52,784 nt of DNA from Holophagaceae bacterium. GTDB taxonomy: Bacteria; Acidobacteriota; Holophagae; Holophagales; Holophagaceae. Location: assembly GCA_017859995.1 (NCBI GenBank), contig JAFJUR010000001.1, forward strand, positions 1-52,784. The letters are read 5' to 3'. Shown here piece after piece: positions 28,291 through 36,204 of this stretch. Each line of letters starts with the position of its first letter. The stretch's first letter is position 1. The notes beneath the pieces are model-generated. The model saw only the letters and a program-made list of their open reading frames with translations. It was not told the origin of the DNA and searched no databases. The translations under genes were made by a program, and so were the position numbers.

Positions 28291-29410
28291 GGTCGTCCCC
28301 TCCGCTCTTGCGCTTGATCTGGAGCGACTTCAGCAGGTAGGCCCCTTCGCCCACCACGGTCTCGCCGGGCTTCACCCCCTCAAGCACCATCACGTCCGTG
28401 CCGAGCTCCGCGCCCCGGTGCACGGGGCGGAACTCGGCCTCCTCGCCCTGCTTCACGAAGACGCCCCAGGTGCCTTCCACCTGCTGGAGGGCGCTCTGGG
28501 GGAGAACCACCGTCTTCGCCAGGGGCACGTGGACTTCCACCGGCGTGCCGGGAATCGGCAGGGGGCCGCCCAGGAAACGCAGGCGGTAGCTCAGCCGGCG
28601 GGTGTCGGCGGTGAGGGTCATGGGCGTGCCTTCCAGGCGGGCCTTCCAGCGCTGGCCGTCGGCCTTGCGGACGTCGGTGACGGTGCCCGGCCGCCAGTTC
28701 TCCGGCGCGGGGAGGGGCAGCTCGAGGTGGGCGATGGCGGCCGAGGCGACCTGGAAGCTGCCCAGTTCCTGCCCGGCTTCCACGCCCTGGCCGAGCTGGA
28801 CCTTGTAGGCGGTGACCGACCCCGCCTTCGGCGCCCGCACGGTCAGGACCGCGCCGGCGCGTTCGGGATCCTGGCCCCGGGCCTCCAGGGCGAGGCGGGC
28901 GGCCTCTTCATCCGCGCGGGCCGTGGTGGCCTCGCTCCGGGCCGCCTCGAGCTCGCGCCGGGAACCGGCCTGGGCTTCGAAGAGCCGCTGCTCGCGGGCC
29001 AGCTCCGTGTCCGCGCGCTCGCGCCTGGCCCGGGCGGAGAGCCAGTCGGCCTTCAGGCGGGCCAGCTCCGGGCTCTGGAGGGCGACCAGTCCGGCTCCGG
29101 CGCCCACGCGCTGCCCCGGGGAGGCGAGGATCGCCGAGACGATGCCCTTCACCGGGCTGCTGAGCAGGGCCTGGGCGGACTCGTCGCCGATGGCCTCCGC
29201 GGGGTACCAGGCCCCTTCGGTCTTGGGCTCGGGCACCACCAGGAAGCGGAGGCCCCGGATGTCCTTCAGGGGCAGGTGGAGATGCTCACCGTCCTGGGCG
29301 CCCGGCTCCGGGTGGGCATCCTTGGCTTCGGCCGGGGAGGCTTTGCGAGCGCAGGCCATCGGAACCAGCAGGGCTGAGGTCAGCAGGAAACATCGAAGCG
29401 TGCGGTTCAT
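28280..29410 (-). CDS. RND periplasmic adaptor (membrane-fusion protein), CusB/CzcB-like
   Basis: A 376-aa adaptor joining the RND pump to the outer-membrane channel. An N-terminal signal ends in PMAC (Cys about 20), a possible but atypical lipobox. The body shows a lipoyl half-motif (SSPVKGIVSAILASPGQRVGAG), a long helical hairpin (about 115-180), the second lipoyl half (VRAPKAGSVTAYKVQLGQGV) and beta-barrel domains. The C-terminus ends GGDDHDH, a possible metal-binding tail. The start overlaps the TolC-like stop by four bases. The order MFP-RND is standard. Confidence 0.9.
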   Translation of the reverse strand: MNRTLRCFLLTSALLVPMACARKASPAEAKDAHPEPGAQDGEHLHLPLKDIRGLRFLVVPEPKTEGAWYPAEAIGDESAQALLSSPVKGIVSAILASPGQRVGAGAGLVALQSPELARLKADWLSARARRERADTELAREQRLFEAQAGSRRELEAARSEATTARADEEAARLALEARGQDPERAGAVLTVRAPKAGSVTAYKVQLGQGVEAGQELGSFQVASAAIAHLELPLPAPENWRPGTVTDVRKADGQRWKARLEGTPMTLTADTRRLSYRLRFLGGPLPIPGTPVEVHVPLAKTVVLPQSALQQVEGTWGVFVKQGEEAEFRPVHRGAELGTDVMVLEGVKPGETVVGEGAYLLKSLQIKRKSGGDDHDH

Positions 29411-30585
29411 GGGTTCACCCCGTGTGTGAGGGCCTGGAGTTCGGCGTGCAGAAGGTGGGCGGCCTGGAGGCGTCGGTACGACGCGGCCTGGGCCTCCAGG
29501 AGCTGGCGGCGGATGGGCAGGGCCTCGGAGGGGCGTTCCTTGCCTTCGCTGAGGCGCAGGCCCACGGCCTTGAGCGCCTGCTCGAAGCCTTTGAAGGGGG
29601 CGGCCGGCACCGCGGACTGGGAACGGCTCAGGGCGGACTGGAACCGCGCGTCCAGGTCGAGGCGCGCGATGTCCAGCTCCCGGCGGGCGGCTTGTCGGCT
29701 GGCTTCCACCTCGCGGTGGATGGCCCCGGATTCGCCCGGTCGGGAGAAGCGGTAGGCCAGACCGACCCGGCCGACCCGCTCCTCGCCCTCCCGCGCGTAG
29801 CTGCCCCGCAGGCTCCATCGGCTGGTGGCCAGGGCCTCCTGGTGCCGCAGCGCCTGGTCCTCCAGGTCGAGGCGGCTCTGGAGCGCCCGGCGCAGGGCGC
29901 TGGCTTCGAACCTGGACTGGAGCTGCCCCGTGGGGGTGGGTGGCAGCTCTCCCGGATCGGCCAGGGGGACAGGCAACCCCGGGACCTCCGCCAGAGCCCG
30001 AAGTCCCGCCCAGGCCAGCTGGTGCTGCCGGCGGGCCTCGTCAAGGTCGGCCTGGGCCCGCAGCACCTCGCCTTCCACGAGGCTCACCTGGAAGCCCGGG
30101 TCCGCGCCGGCCGCCAGCCGCGCCTGGGCGGCCTGGAGCCAGGCTTCGACCGTGGCGAGGTCCGCCTCGCGGAGGCGGAGCAGACGCTCGGCCAGCCAGG
30201 CCGCCAGGTAGGCCTGCCGGAGTTGGAACCGGGCTTCAACCTCGGCGGCGCCGCGGAGCACAGGGTCCGCCTGGCCGAGGGCCTGCTCCAGCTGCCGCCG
30301 GATTCCCGGCGACAGGAACAGGGGGAGATCCAGGTCCACAGCCCTGTCGGTGGTGGTGGCGGCGGTCGGGCTGGTGCGCGGACCGGCGGACACCGCCAGG
30401 GCGGGGCCTTCGCGGAGGAAGCCCCGGCTGCCGCTCAGGGCCCGGGCCCGCTCGGCCAGGAGGGCCTCCGCACGGTACTGACCGGGACTCGTGCGGGCCC
30501 GCTGGAGGATGTCGTCATAGGAGAGCGGGGGTGCCTGGGCCTGCAGCAGCAGGCAGGGCAGCATCCCCAGGAGGAGGGTGCGCAT
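29407..30585 (-). CDS. TolC-family outer-membrane channel of the metal-efflux operon
   Basis: A 392-aa exported protein with a signal sequence (1-18, cleaved near LLLQAQA) and two heptad-rich helical halves (about 95-180 and 225-390), the layout of outer-membrane efflux proteins. The repeated pattern of Ala/Leu/Arg/Glu helices and the SYDDILQRARTSPG opening (compare the LSLEEALRLALENNP-type opening of the family) support the call. It overlaps the adaptor gene by four bases (ATGA). Confidence 0.88.
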   Translation of the reverse strand: MRTLLLGMLPCLLLQAQAPPLSYDDILQRARTSPGQYRAEALLAERARALSGSRGFLREGPALAVSAGPRTSPTAATTTDRAVDLDLPLFLSPGIRRQLEQALGQADPVLRGAAEVEARFQLRQAYLAAWLAERLLRLREADLATVEAWLQAAQARLAAGADPGFQVSLVEGEVLRAQADLDEARRQHQLAWAGLRALAEVPGLPVPLADPGELPPTPTGQLQSRFEASALRRALQSRLDLEDQALRHQEALATSRWSLRGSYAREGEERVGRVGLAYRFSRPGESGAIHREVEASRQAARRELDIARLDLDARFQSALSRSQSAVPAAPFKGFEQALKAVGLRLSEGKERPSEALPIRRQLLEAQAASYRRLQAAHLLHAELQALTHGVNP

Positions 30586-30658
30586 CGGGTGCCTCGATCG
30601 AGATGGAAGGACATCACGGCAGGGCGAGGCCCAGCCGCGTGATCAGGTGTCTGCCCCC

Positions 30659-30928
30659 TCAGGCCCGGGGAGGCTCCTTCTCAGGTTCGATCTCGAGGCT
30701 CACCAGGTGGGCGGCCCGCTCCGCCTCGAAGCGGGATTCCGGCGGCGCATCGGGCAGGGGGGGAACCGGCGGGTCCGGCACCGGCACCGTGGCGCAACCG
30801 TCCGGGCAGAGGATGTGGCAGACGGGGGCGCAATCGTCCTCCGGCCCCTCCGTGCAGAGGTCCGTGCCGGTGGCGCCCAGGTAGACCGAGGCGAGGCAGA
30901 GGAGGAGGATCGCGACCCAGCGCCTCAC
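30659..30928 (-). CDS. small exported cysteine-rich (CX3C) protein in the metal-efflux operon
   Basis: An 89-aa protein with a signal peptide (1-20) and a mature N-terminus carrying C25, C33, C37, C41 and C45. The last four are spaced exactly CX3CX3CX3C (CAPVCHILCPDGC), with H38 inside. The rest is a Pro-rich stretch (49-63) and a Glu-rich tail. It starts with GTG overlapping the ArsR/SmtB stop by four bases and is followed by the tolC-like gene after 73 bases. The position, export signal and thiols suggest periplasmic metal binding, perhaps a metallochaperone or sensor for the pump. I recognise no family. Confidence 0.75.
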   Translation of the reverse strand: MRRWVAILLLCLASVYLGATGTDLCTEGPEDDCAPVCHILCPDGCATVPVPDPPVPPLPDAPPESRFEAERAAHLVSLEIEPEKEPPRA

Positions 30929-31311
30929 GACGCGGCTCCGTGAACCTGTCCCCGGGTCTCTTCGTTCAGGCAGAGGCCATGGTGCATCAGCCGGACCACG
31001 CAGGGATCGACGATGCGGTAGTGGATGTGGGTGCCGTGCCGGCGCGTGCTCAGGATGCCGAGGTCCACCAGGCGCCGCAGCTGGTTGGAGACAGCCTGGG
31101 GCTTCATGTCCACCGCTTCGGCCAGGTCGCTCATGCAGGGGTCGCCCAGGAGGACCAGGGCGTGCAGCAGGCGCAGCCGCGTGCCCGAGGCCAGCACCTC
31201 GAAGACCTGGGCCAACTCGGAGGCCAGCGGGCTCCCCAGCAGCGGTCGCTCGGAGAGGAGTGCCTTGGGGGTGCAGGCGGGAAGGGAGGTGGGCTTCGCC
31301 ATCCCCGCCAT
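30925..31311 (-). CDS. ArsR/SmtB-family metal-sensing repressor
   Basis: A 128-aa winged-helix regulator (about 38-115; DPCMSDLAEAVDMKPQAVSNQ then LRRLVDLGILSTRRHGTHIHYRI). C-terminal VDPCVVRLMHHGLC and the Cys in helix 3 (GDPCMSDL) offer thiol and His ligands for metals. It leads the CX3C-tolC-adaptor-RND operon, which it presumably represses until metal binds. The ATG at 31309-31311 has no ribosome site; a second in-frame ATG at 31300-31302 follows GGCGGGG and may be the true start, removing three residues. Confidence 0.9.
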   Translation of the reverse strand: MAGMAKPTSLPACTPKALLSERPLLGSPLASELAQVFEVLASGTRLRLLHALVLLGDPCMSDLAEAVDMKPQAVSNQLRRLVDLGILSTRRHGTHIHYRIVDPCVVRLMHHGLCLNEETRGQVHGAAS

Positions 31312-31331
31312 ATTACATGAAGGTGTGTAAT
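31312..31331 (-). promoter_or_regulatory. candidate operator of the metal-efflux operon
   Basis: ATTACA-N8-TGTAAT is a perfect inverted repeat in AT-rich sequence immediately upstream of the ArsR/SmtB start codon. A -10-like TAATAT overlaps its promoter-proximal arm. The position fits autorepression. Confidence 0.6.
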
Positions 31332-31353
31332 TCGGGGGCCGCGCTCCGCCGGC

Positions 31354-32085
31354 TCACCCCCGACGCAGCTTCCGGAAGGCCAGGACCAGCCCGGTGCCGC
31401 CCACGGTCAGCCAAAGTCCGACCACACCGGCGATCACGGCCCGCTTGAGGCCATCCCCCGTGAACTCGAAGCTGTGGAGGCGGAAGGCCAGGTCGTAGAA
31501 CCGCCAGATGCCCGTGCGGCGGGCCCGGATCTCGCCGGTGAGGGCGTCCACGTACAGGCGGGTGCTCCCCGGCCGCAGGTGGAAGGCGAACACGGGCCGC
31601 GGCCCGGTGTACTCCCCGGGAAGCTCGTGGGTCTGGGGACCCTGGCCGGCCAGGAGGATGCCCGGGCCCGAGCGGGGAAACAGGTAGGCCGCCTCCAGGT
31701 CCCAGGCCCCGGAAAAATCCCGACGGGCCGCGTCCGAGGCCCAGGCGAGCGGGAGGGTCCCGCCGAGGCTCCGGCGGGCGGCGAGGTCCCAGACCTCCGT
31801 GGTGGCGCCGTGATCGAGCACCGCCACGGGATGGCCCTCTGCGTGGCGCAGGGTCACGGTTCTCGCGCCGGCGATCCGGTCCCCGGGCGGCAGCATCCAG
31901 TCCTGCAGGGCGGGGGTGGCGGCGCTGCGCCCCGTGCTGGTGGCCTGCCCCCGCACCGTGCGGATGGGCCACAGGGCGAACACCAGGGCGGTGCCCATCC
32001 AGAAGAGCAGCGGCAGGAGCACGCCGAGACCCAGCCAGAGGTGCCAGGTCCAGAGGCGGCGCCGATGGAATGTCCTCGATTTCAC
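31354..32085 (-). CDS. PepSY-domain membrane protein
   Basis: A 243-aa protein with an N-terminal helix (HLWLGLGVLLPLLFWMGTALVFAL) and a C-terminal helix (AVIAGVVGLWLTVGGTGLVLAF), flanking a periplasmic region with the PepSY-type TRLYVDALTGEI strand and a LAFRLHSFEFTG loop. Similar proteins accompany iron reductases and RND pumps. I prefer the GTG at 32083-32085: GGGGAGG precedes it and VKSRTFHRRRLWTWHLWLGL is the usual start for this type. An ATG at 32142 would add 19 residues but has no ribosome site. It lies between kdpE and the metal-efflux regulator on the same strand. Confidence 0.8.
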   Translation of the reverse strand: MKSRTFHRRRLWTWHLWLGLGVLLPLLFWMGTALVFALWPIRTVRGQATSTGRSAATPALQDWMLPPGDRIAGARTVTLRHAEGHPVAVLDHGATTEVWDLAARRSLGGTLPLAWASDAARRDFSGAWDLEAAYLFPRSGPGILLAGQGPQTHELPGEYTGPRPVFAFHLRPGSTRLYVDALTGEIRARRTGIWRFYDLAFRLHSFEFTGDGLKRAVIAGVVGLWLTVGGTGLVLAFRKLRRG

Positions 32086-32185
32086 AGTCCTCCCCCCCGA
32101 TGGTTCTGGGACCAGCCTCTCAGATGGCGAATGAACGTGCATTTGTAATCAGACATCCCGCGACCCTGCCAGGGATGTTCGACTC

Positions 32186-32881
32186 CTAGTCGTCGGTCCG
32201 CAGACGATACCCGACGCCCGGTTCAGTCCGGAGATAGGCCGGCCGAGACGGATCGACTTCCAGTTTGTGCCGCAGCTGGGTCATGTAGACGCGCAGGTAA
32301 AGCGGTTGGGCCGCAGCAATGCCGCCCCAGACCTCCTTCAGCAGCTGCCGGTGGGTGACCACCTTGCCCGCGTGGCGGATCAGGGTCGTGAAGAGTTTGT
32401 ATTCCAGGGGCGTCAAGTGGACCTCTTCTCCGGCGACCCATACCTGGCGCTTGGCCAGGTCGACGCGCCAGCGGTCCAGGAGGAACACCGGATCGGACTG
32501 GGCGGCCGGGTCGGCATGACGCAAGGCCACCCGGACCCTGGCCAGCAGTTCGCTGGTACCGAACGGTTTGGTGAGGTAGTCGTCCGCGCCCAGGTCCAGG
32601 GCCTTCACCTTGTCGGCCTCCTGGCCCCGGGCGGAAATCACGATCACGGGGATCTGGCTCCACTCCCGCAGGCGGGCCAGGACCTCCAGTCCATCCAGGT
32701 CGGGCAGGCCGAGGTCCAGCAGAATGACCAGAGGTTGGTGCTGAGCCACCTGCTCAAGCCCCTCCCTCGCGGTAGCTGCTTCAAGGTAACGGTAGCCACC
32801 GCCCTCAAGCGCGACCCGGAGGAACCGCCGCATCTGGGGTTCGTCCTCGATGAGCAGGACAAGCGGAGCCGGAGCCGTCAT
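32186..32881 (-). CDS. kdpE: KdpE response regulator
   Basis: A 231-aa OmpR-family regulator that activates kdp under potassium limitation or osmotic stress. Receiver: acidic pair E12-D13, phosphoacceptor D56 in LLDLGLPDLDG, K105 in YLTKPF. DNA-binding winged helix: LTPLEYKLFTTLIRHAGKVV through RVYMTQLRHKLEVDP to TEPGVGYRL. The ATG overlaps the kdpD stop by four bases. Confidence 0.96.
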   Translation of the reverse strand: MTAPAPLVLLIEDEPQMRRFLRVALEGGGYRYLEAATAREGLEQVAQHQPLVILLDLGLPDLDGLEVLARLREWSQIPVIVISARGQEADKVKALDLGADDYLTKPFGTSELLARVRVALRHADPAAQSDPVFLLDRWRVDLAKRQVWVAGEEVHLTPLEYKLFTTLIRHAGKVVTHRQLLKEVWGGIAAAQPLYLRVYMTQLRHKLEVDPSRPAYLRTEPGVGYRLRTDD

Positions 32882-35565
32882 GAACCTTCCTCCGGCAGGG
32901 ATGGGGGCGCTCCCAGGGGCAAGGTGACCAGGAACTGGGCCCCGCCTTGAGGGTGGTTGACCGCCTGGATGCGTCCTCCATGGGCCGTCACGATGCCTCT
33001 GCAGATGGCCAGCCCGAGACCAGCGCCGGGGCGGCTGGCGGCGGCTTCGCCCCGGGCAAGCTTCTCGAAGATCCGATCCGCTTCGCCTTCGGCAATGCCT
33101 GGCCCCTGGTCCGTCACCGAGATGGTGACGGTGTGCTGGGTCGTCCAGACCTTGATGTCCACGGGTGACCCGGCAGGGGAATACTTCATGGCGTTGTCCA
33201 GCAGGTTCAGGAGCACCTGCTCCATGAGCACCGGGTCCATGGATACGAGCGGCGGGGCGTCAGGCAGGAGCGTCCTGACGCGGGCGGCATCAGGACCCAG
33301 CTCCCGCCGGTTGAGCACGGCCCCGATCAACTCCTCCACTGGGATCCACTCCGTCTGGAGGTCGAGCGTCCCGGATTCCAGGCGGGTGATGTCGAGCAGG
33401 TTGCTGACCAGCCGGTGCAGCCGTTGGGCCTCCTCCTGGGCCGTGGTCAGCAGGTCCCGGCGGGTGCTTTCCGGCAGGTCGGGAGTCTCCAGGGCGGTGC
33501 TGACGGCGCCCGTGATGACGCCGAGGGGTGTTCGCAGGTCGTGGGAGACGGAGCTGAGCAGCGCATTCCGCAGGCGCTCTTCGTCGGCGCGCCGTCGGTC
33601 CGCATGCCCCTGTTCGGCCAGAATCGCCCGCTCCAGGGCCAGGGCGGTCTGGTTGGCGAAGGCTTCCAGCAGCTGGTGCTGATCCGGCTCGCTCCACTGG
33701 GGCGCACCATCGGGCAGGACCCCCATCACGCCCAGGGTGCCACGGGTGCCGCGGAGGGGAAGGTACGTGGCGCGGGCGCCGGGGAGCGTCAGCGTGCCGA
33801 GGCCCGCGGGCTCACCGTGTTCGAAGACCCACTGGGCCACCCCCCGTTCCTGGTCGCCCAGGGGAAAACCCTGGGAATGCACGAGGGCGGCCAGGTTGCC
33901 GCCCGAGTCCGGGAGAAGGACCACGGCATGGCTGTGGAACTGGTTGGCCACCGTCTGGATGGCGGTGGCCACGAGGGCCGTGGAGCTGGCGCTCTGGGCC
34001 AGTTCCTGTCCGAGGCGGTAGAGCGCCTGGGTGCGCTGCTCGCGGCTCCGGGCCAGGCGGGCCTGGGCCTTGATCCGCTCGGTCAGGTTCCCGATGACCA
34101 CTCCCACCAGCAGCATCACGGAGAAGGTGCCCACATGGCGGAAGTCCGAGACCACGAACGTGAAATAGGGCGGGATGAAGATGAAGTCGAAGGCGGCCAC
34201 GCTCAGCAGGGAGGCGAGCAGCGAGGGCCCCCGGCCGAACCGGGTGGCCACGATGAGGATGCCCAGCAGGTAGACCATGACGATGTCAGCCAGCTCCGCG
34301 CGCCGAAAGACGATGCCCGCCACGGTGGTCGCCATGCCGACAGCCAGCACGCTCAGCAGGTAGTTCCGGAGCGGGCTGGTGATGCGGGCGCGCAGGCCGG
34401 GCTTGGGTCCGGTCGCAGCAGCCTCGCCCGTGATGACATAGATGTCGATGTCGCCGCTGGCCCGGATCAGGTCATCGACCGGAGAGCCGGCCAGCAGATC
34501 GAGCCAGCGGGAACGGGTGGGCTTCCCCACCACGATCTTGGTGATGTTGCGGTCCCTGGCGAAGGTCAGGATGTCTTCGTCGGCCCGCCCACAGCCTTCG
34601 AGAACCACGGTCTCGCCGCCGAGCTTCTCCGCCAGCCGCAGATTGGCTTCCACCCGTCCGCGCTCCTCCTCGCTGAACCGGAGGTGCCGGTGTGATTCCA
34701 CATAGAGGGCCACCCAGGATGCTCCGAGGGAACCGGCCATGCGCCGGGTGGCGCGGATCAGCCGTTCAGAGAGACCGTCGGGACCGACGCAGACCAGCAG
34801 CCGTTCGCCGGCGGCCCAGGTCTTCCGGATCCCCTCCGACTCCATGTAGCGCCGCATCTGGGCGTCCACATTCTCCGCGGTGTGGCGCAGGGCGAGTTCA
34901 CGCAGCGCGAGGAGGTTCCCCTTCCGGAAGAAATGGTCCTTCGCATGGCGGGCCTGGTCGGGCAGGTAGACCTTCCCCTCCTTGAGCCGGACCAGCAGGT
35001 CGTCCGGAGAGAGATCCACCAGCTCGATCTCGTCGGCCCGCTCGAGAATCGTATCGGGCACATTCTCGCGGACGAGGATCCCCGTGATCTGGGCCACCAC
35101 GTCCTTGAGGCTCTCCAGGTGCTGCACGTTCATGGTGGTGTAGACGTCGATGCCCGCGTCCAGCAGCTCGAGCACGTCCTGCCATCGCTTCGCGTGCCGG
35201 GAGCCCATCACGTTGGTGTGGGCCAACTCGTCCATGAGGATCAAGCCCGGCTTCCGCGCCAGCGCCGCTTCCAGATCGAACTCCGGAAGGAACTGGCCGG
35301 AATAGGCGAGTTCCTTCCGGGGAAGCACCTCGAGCCCCTCGGTCAGGGCCGCCGTCTCGCTGCGGCCGTGGGTTTCCACCACGCCGATGAGCACATCCTC
35401 GCCTTCCGCACGCCGTTCCTGGGCTTCCGAGAGCATGGCGTACGTCTTGCCGACGCCCGGGGCCGCCCCGAAAAACACCTTCAGCTTGGCCCGCTGCTGG
35501 ATGGCCTCCGCCTCCTGCACCTGGCGGAGCAGCTGGTCAGGGTCGGGCCGGCGGGGTTCGGGCAT
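32878..35565 (-). CDS. kdpD: KdpD potassium/turgor sensor histidine kinase
   Basis: An 895-aa membrane kinase. In order: KdpD N-terminal domain with Walker A GAAPGVGKTYAM (about 33-44) and DELAHTN; a Usp-like domain (about 245-370, VGKPTRSRWLDLL); four close helices (about 395-500); a GAF domain (about 525-650); HisKA with the phospho-His in SVSHDLRTPLG (about 675) and HATPase_c (NLLDNAMKYSP, DQGPGI, GAGLGLAI). Length and order are those of full-size KdpD. It follows kdpC after 42 bases. Confidence 0.97.
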   Translation of the reverse strand: MPEPRRPDPDQLLRQVQEAEAIQQRAKLKVFFGAAPGVGKTYAMLSEAQERRAEGEDVLIGVVETHGRSETAALTEGLEVLPRKELAYSGQFLPEFDLEAALARKPGLILMDELAHTNVMGSRHAKRWQDVLELLDAGIDVYTTMNVQHLESLKDVVAQITGILVRENVPDTILERADEIELVDLSPDDLLVRLKEGKVYLPDQARHAKDHFFRKGNLLALRELALRHTAENVDAQMRRYMESEGIRKTWAAGERLLVCVGPDGLSERLIRATRRMAGSLGASWVALYVESHRHLRFSEEERGRVEANLRLAEKLGGETVVLEGCGRADEDILTFARDRNITKIVVGKPTRSRWLDLLAGSPVDDLIRASGDIDIYVITGEAAATGPKPGLRARITSPLRNYLLSVLAVGMATTVAGIVFRRAELADIVMVYLLGILIVATRFGRGPSLLASLLSVAAFDFIFIPPYFTFVVSDFRHVGTFSVMLLVGVVIGNLTERIKAQARLARSREQRTQALYRLGQELAQSASSTALVATAIQTVANQFHSHAVVLLPDSGGNLAALVHSQGFPLGDQERGVAQWVFEHGEPAGLGTLTLPGARATYLPLRGTRGTLGVMGVLPDGAPQWSEPDQHQLLEAFANQTALALERAILAEQGHADRRRADEERLRNALLSSVSHDLRTPLGVITGAVSTALETPDLPESTRRDLLTTAQEEAQRLHRLVSNLLDITRLESGTLDLQTEWIPVEELIGAVLNRRELGPDAARVRTLLPDAPPLVSMDPVLMEQVLLNLLDNAMKYSPAGSPVDIKVWTTQHTVTISVTDQGPGIAEGEADRIFEKLARGEAAASRPGAGLGLAICRGIVTAHGGRIQAVNHPQGGAQFLVTLPLGAPPSLPEEGS

Positions 35566-35607
35566 GGGGGAGGCTATCGCATCGCAGTCACCGCAGTGTC
35601 CTGCCTT

Positions 35608-36195
35608 TTACCGCTGCGCTGCTAGGGCCAGATTCAGCTTGAGGACGTTCACGCGGGGCTCGCCGAGGATCCCGAACTGCGGGGGCTCGGTATGGGCGGC
35701 CACCAGCGCCCTCAGCCGCCCGGCCTCCAGGCCCCGGGCCCGGGCCACCCGCGGAATCTGGAATTCGGCCGCGGCCGGGCTGATGTGGGGATCCAGGCCG
35801 CTCCCGGAAGCGGTGACCAGATCCACTGGCACCGGCCCCGTGGCCAGGGGATCGGCGGCACGGAGGACCGCCACGCGTTCCTGGACAGCCCCCCAAAGGA
35901 CAGGGTTGCTGGGAGCCAGGTTCGAAGCCCCGCTGTTGGCGGCATTGTAGGGAAGCGGCTTTCCCGCCGCATCCAGGGTCGCCGAGGGGCGGCCCCAGAA
36001 TTCCCCGGGAGCGCTGAAGGATTGGCCGATCCACTCCGAGCCGATGACCCGGCCGTCCTTGCGGATGAGACTGCCTTCCGCCTGGTGGGGGAAGAGGAGC
36101 TTGGCGAGTCCGGTGATCGCCAGGGGATAGGCGACGCCTGTCAGGAGGCTGAACGCCAGGAAAGACATCAAGGCCGGTCGGAGTTGCAGGTTCAT
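35608..36195 (-). CDS. kdpC: potassium-transporting ATPase subunit KdpC
   Basis: A 195-aa single-span subunit that stabilises KdpFABC and raises ATP affinity. The N-terminal helix (LMSFLAFSLLTGVAYPLAITG) is followed by GSEWIGQSFSAPGEFWGRPSAT, VTASGSGLDPHISP and a C-terminal GEPRVNVLKLNLAL, all family hallmarks. The start lies nine bases after the kdpB stop, with a GAGG site. Confidence 0.97.
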   Translation of the reverse strand: MNLQLRPALMSFLAFSLLTGVAYPLAITGLAKLLFPHQAEGSLIRKDGRVIGSEWIGQSFSAPGEFWGRPSATLDAAGKPLPYNAANSGASNLAPSNPVLWGAVQERVAVLRAADPLATGPVPVDLVTASGSGLDPHISPAAAEFQIPRVARARGLEAGRLRALVAAHTEPPQFGILGEPRVNVLKLNLALAAQR

Positions 36196-36204
36196 GGGAA
36201 GACC

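Noticed and set aside
25345-28317. A 990-codon open frame on the plus strand opposite the RND pump gene
   Set aside because: Its product is low-complexity, rich in Gly, His, Gln and Ala, with no family motif. It is the usual antisense shadow of a very GC-rich gene; the minus-strand frame has full RND motifs.
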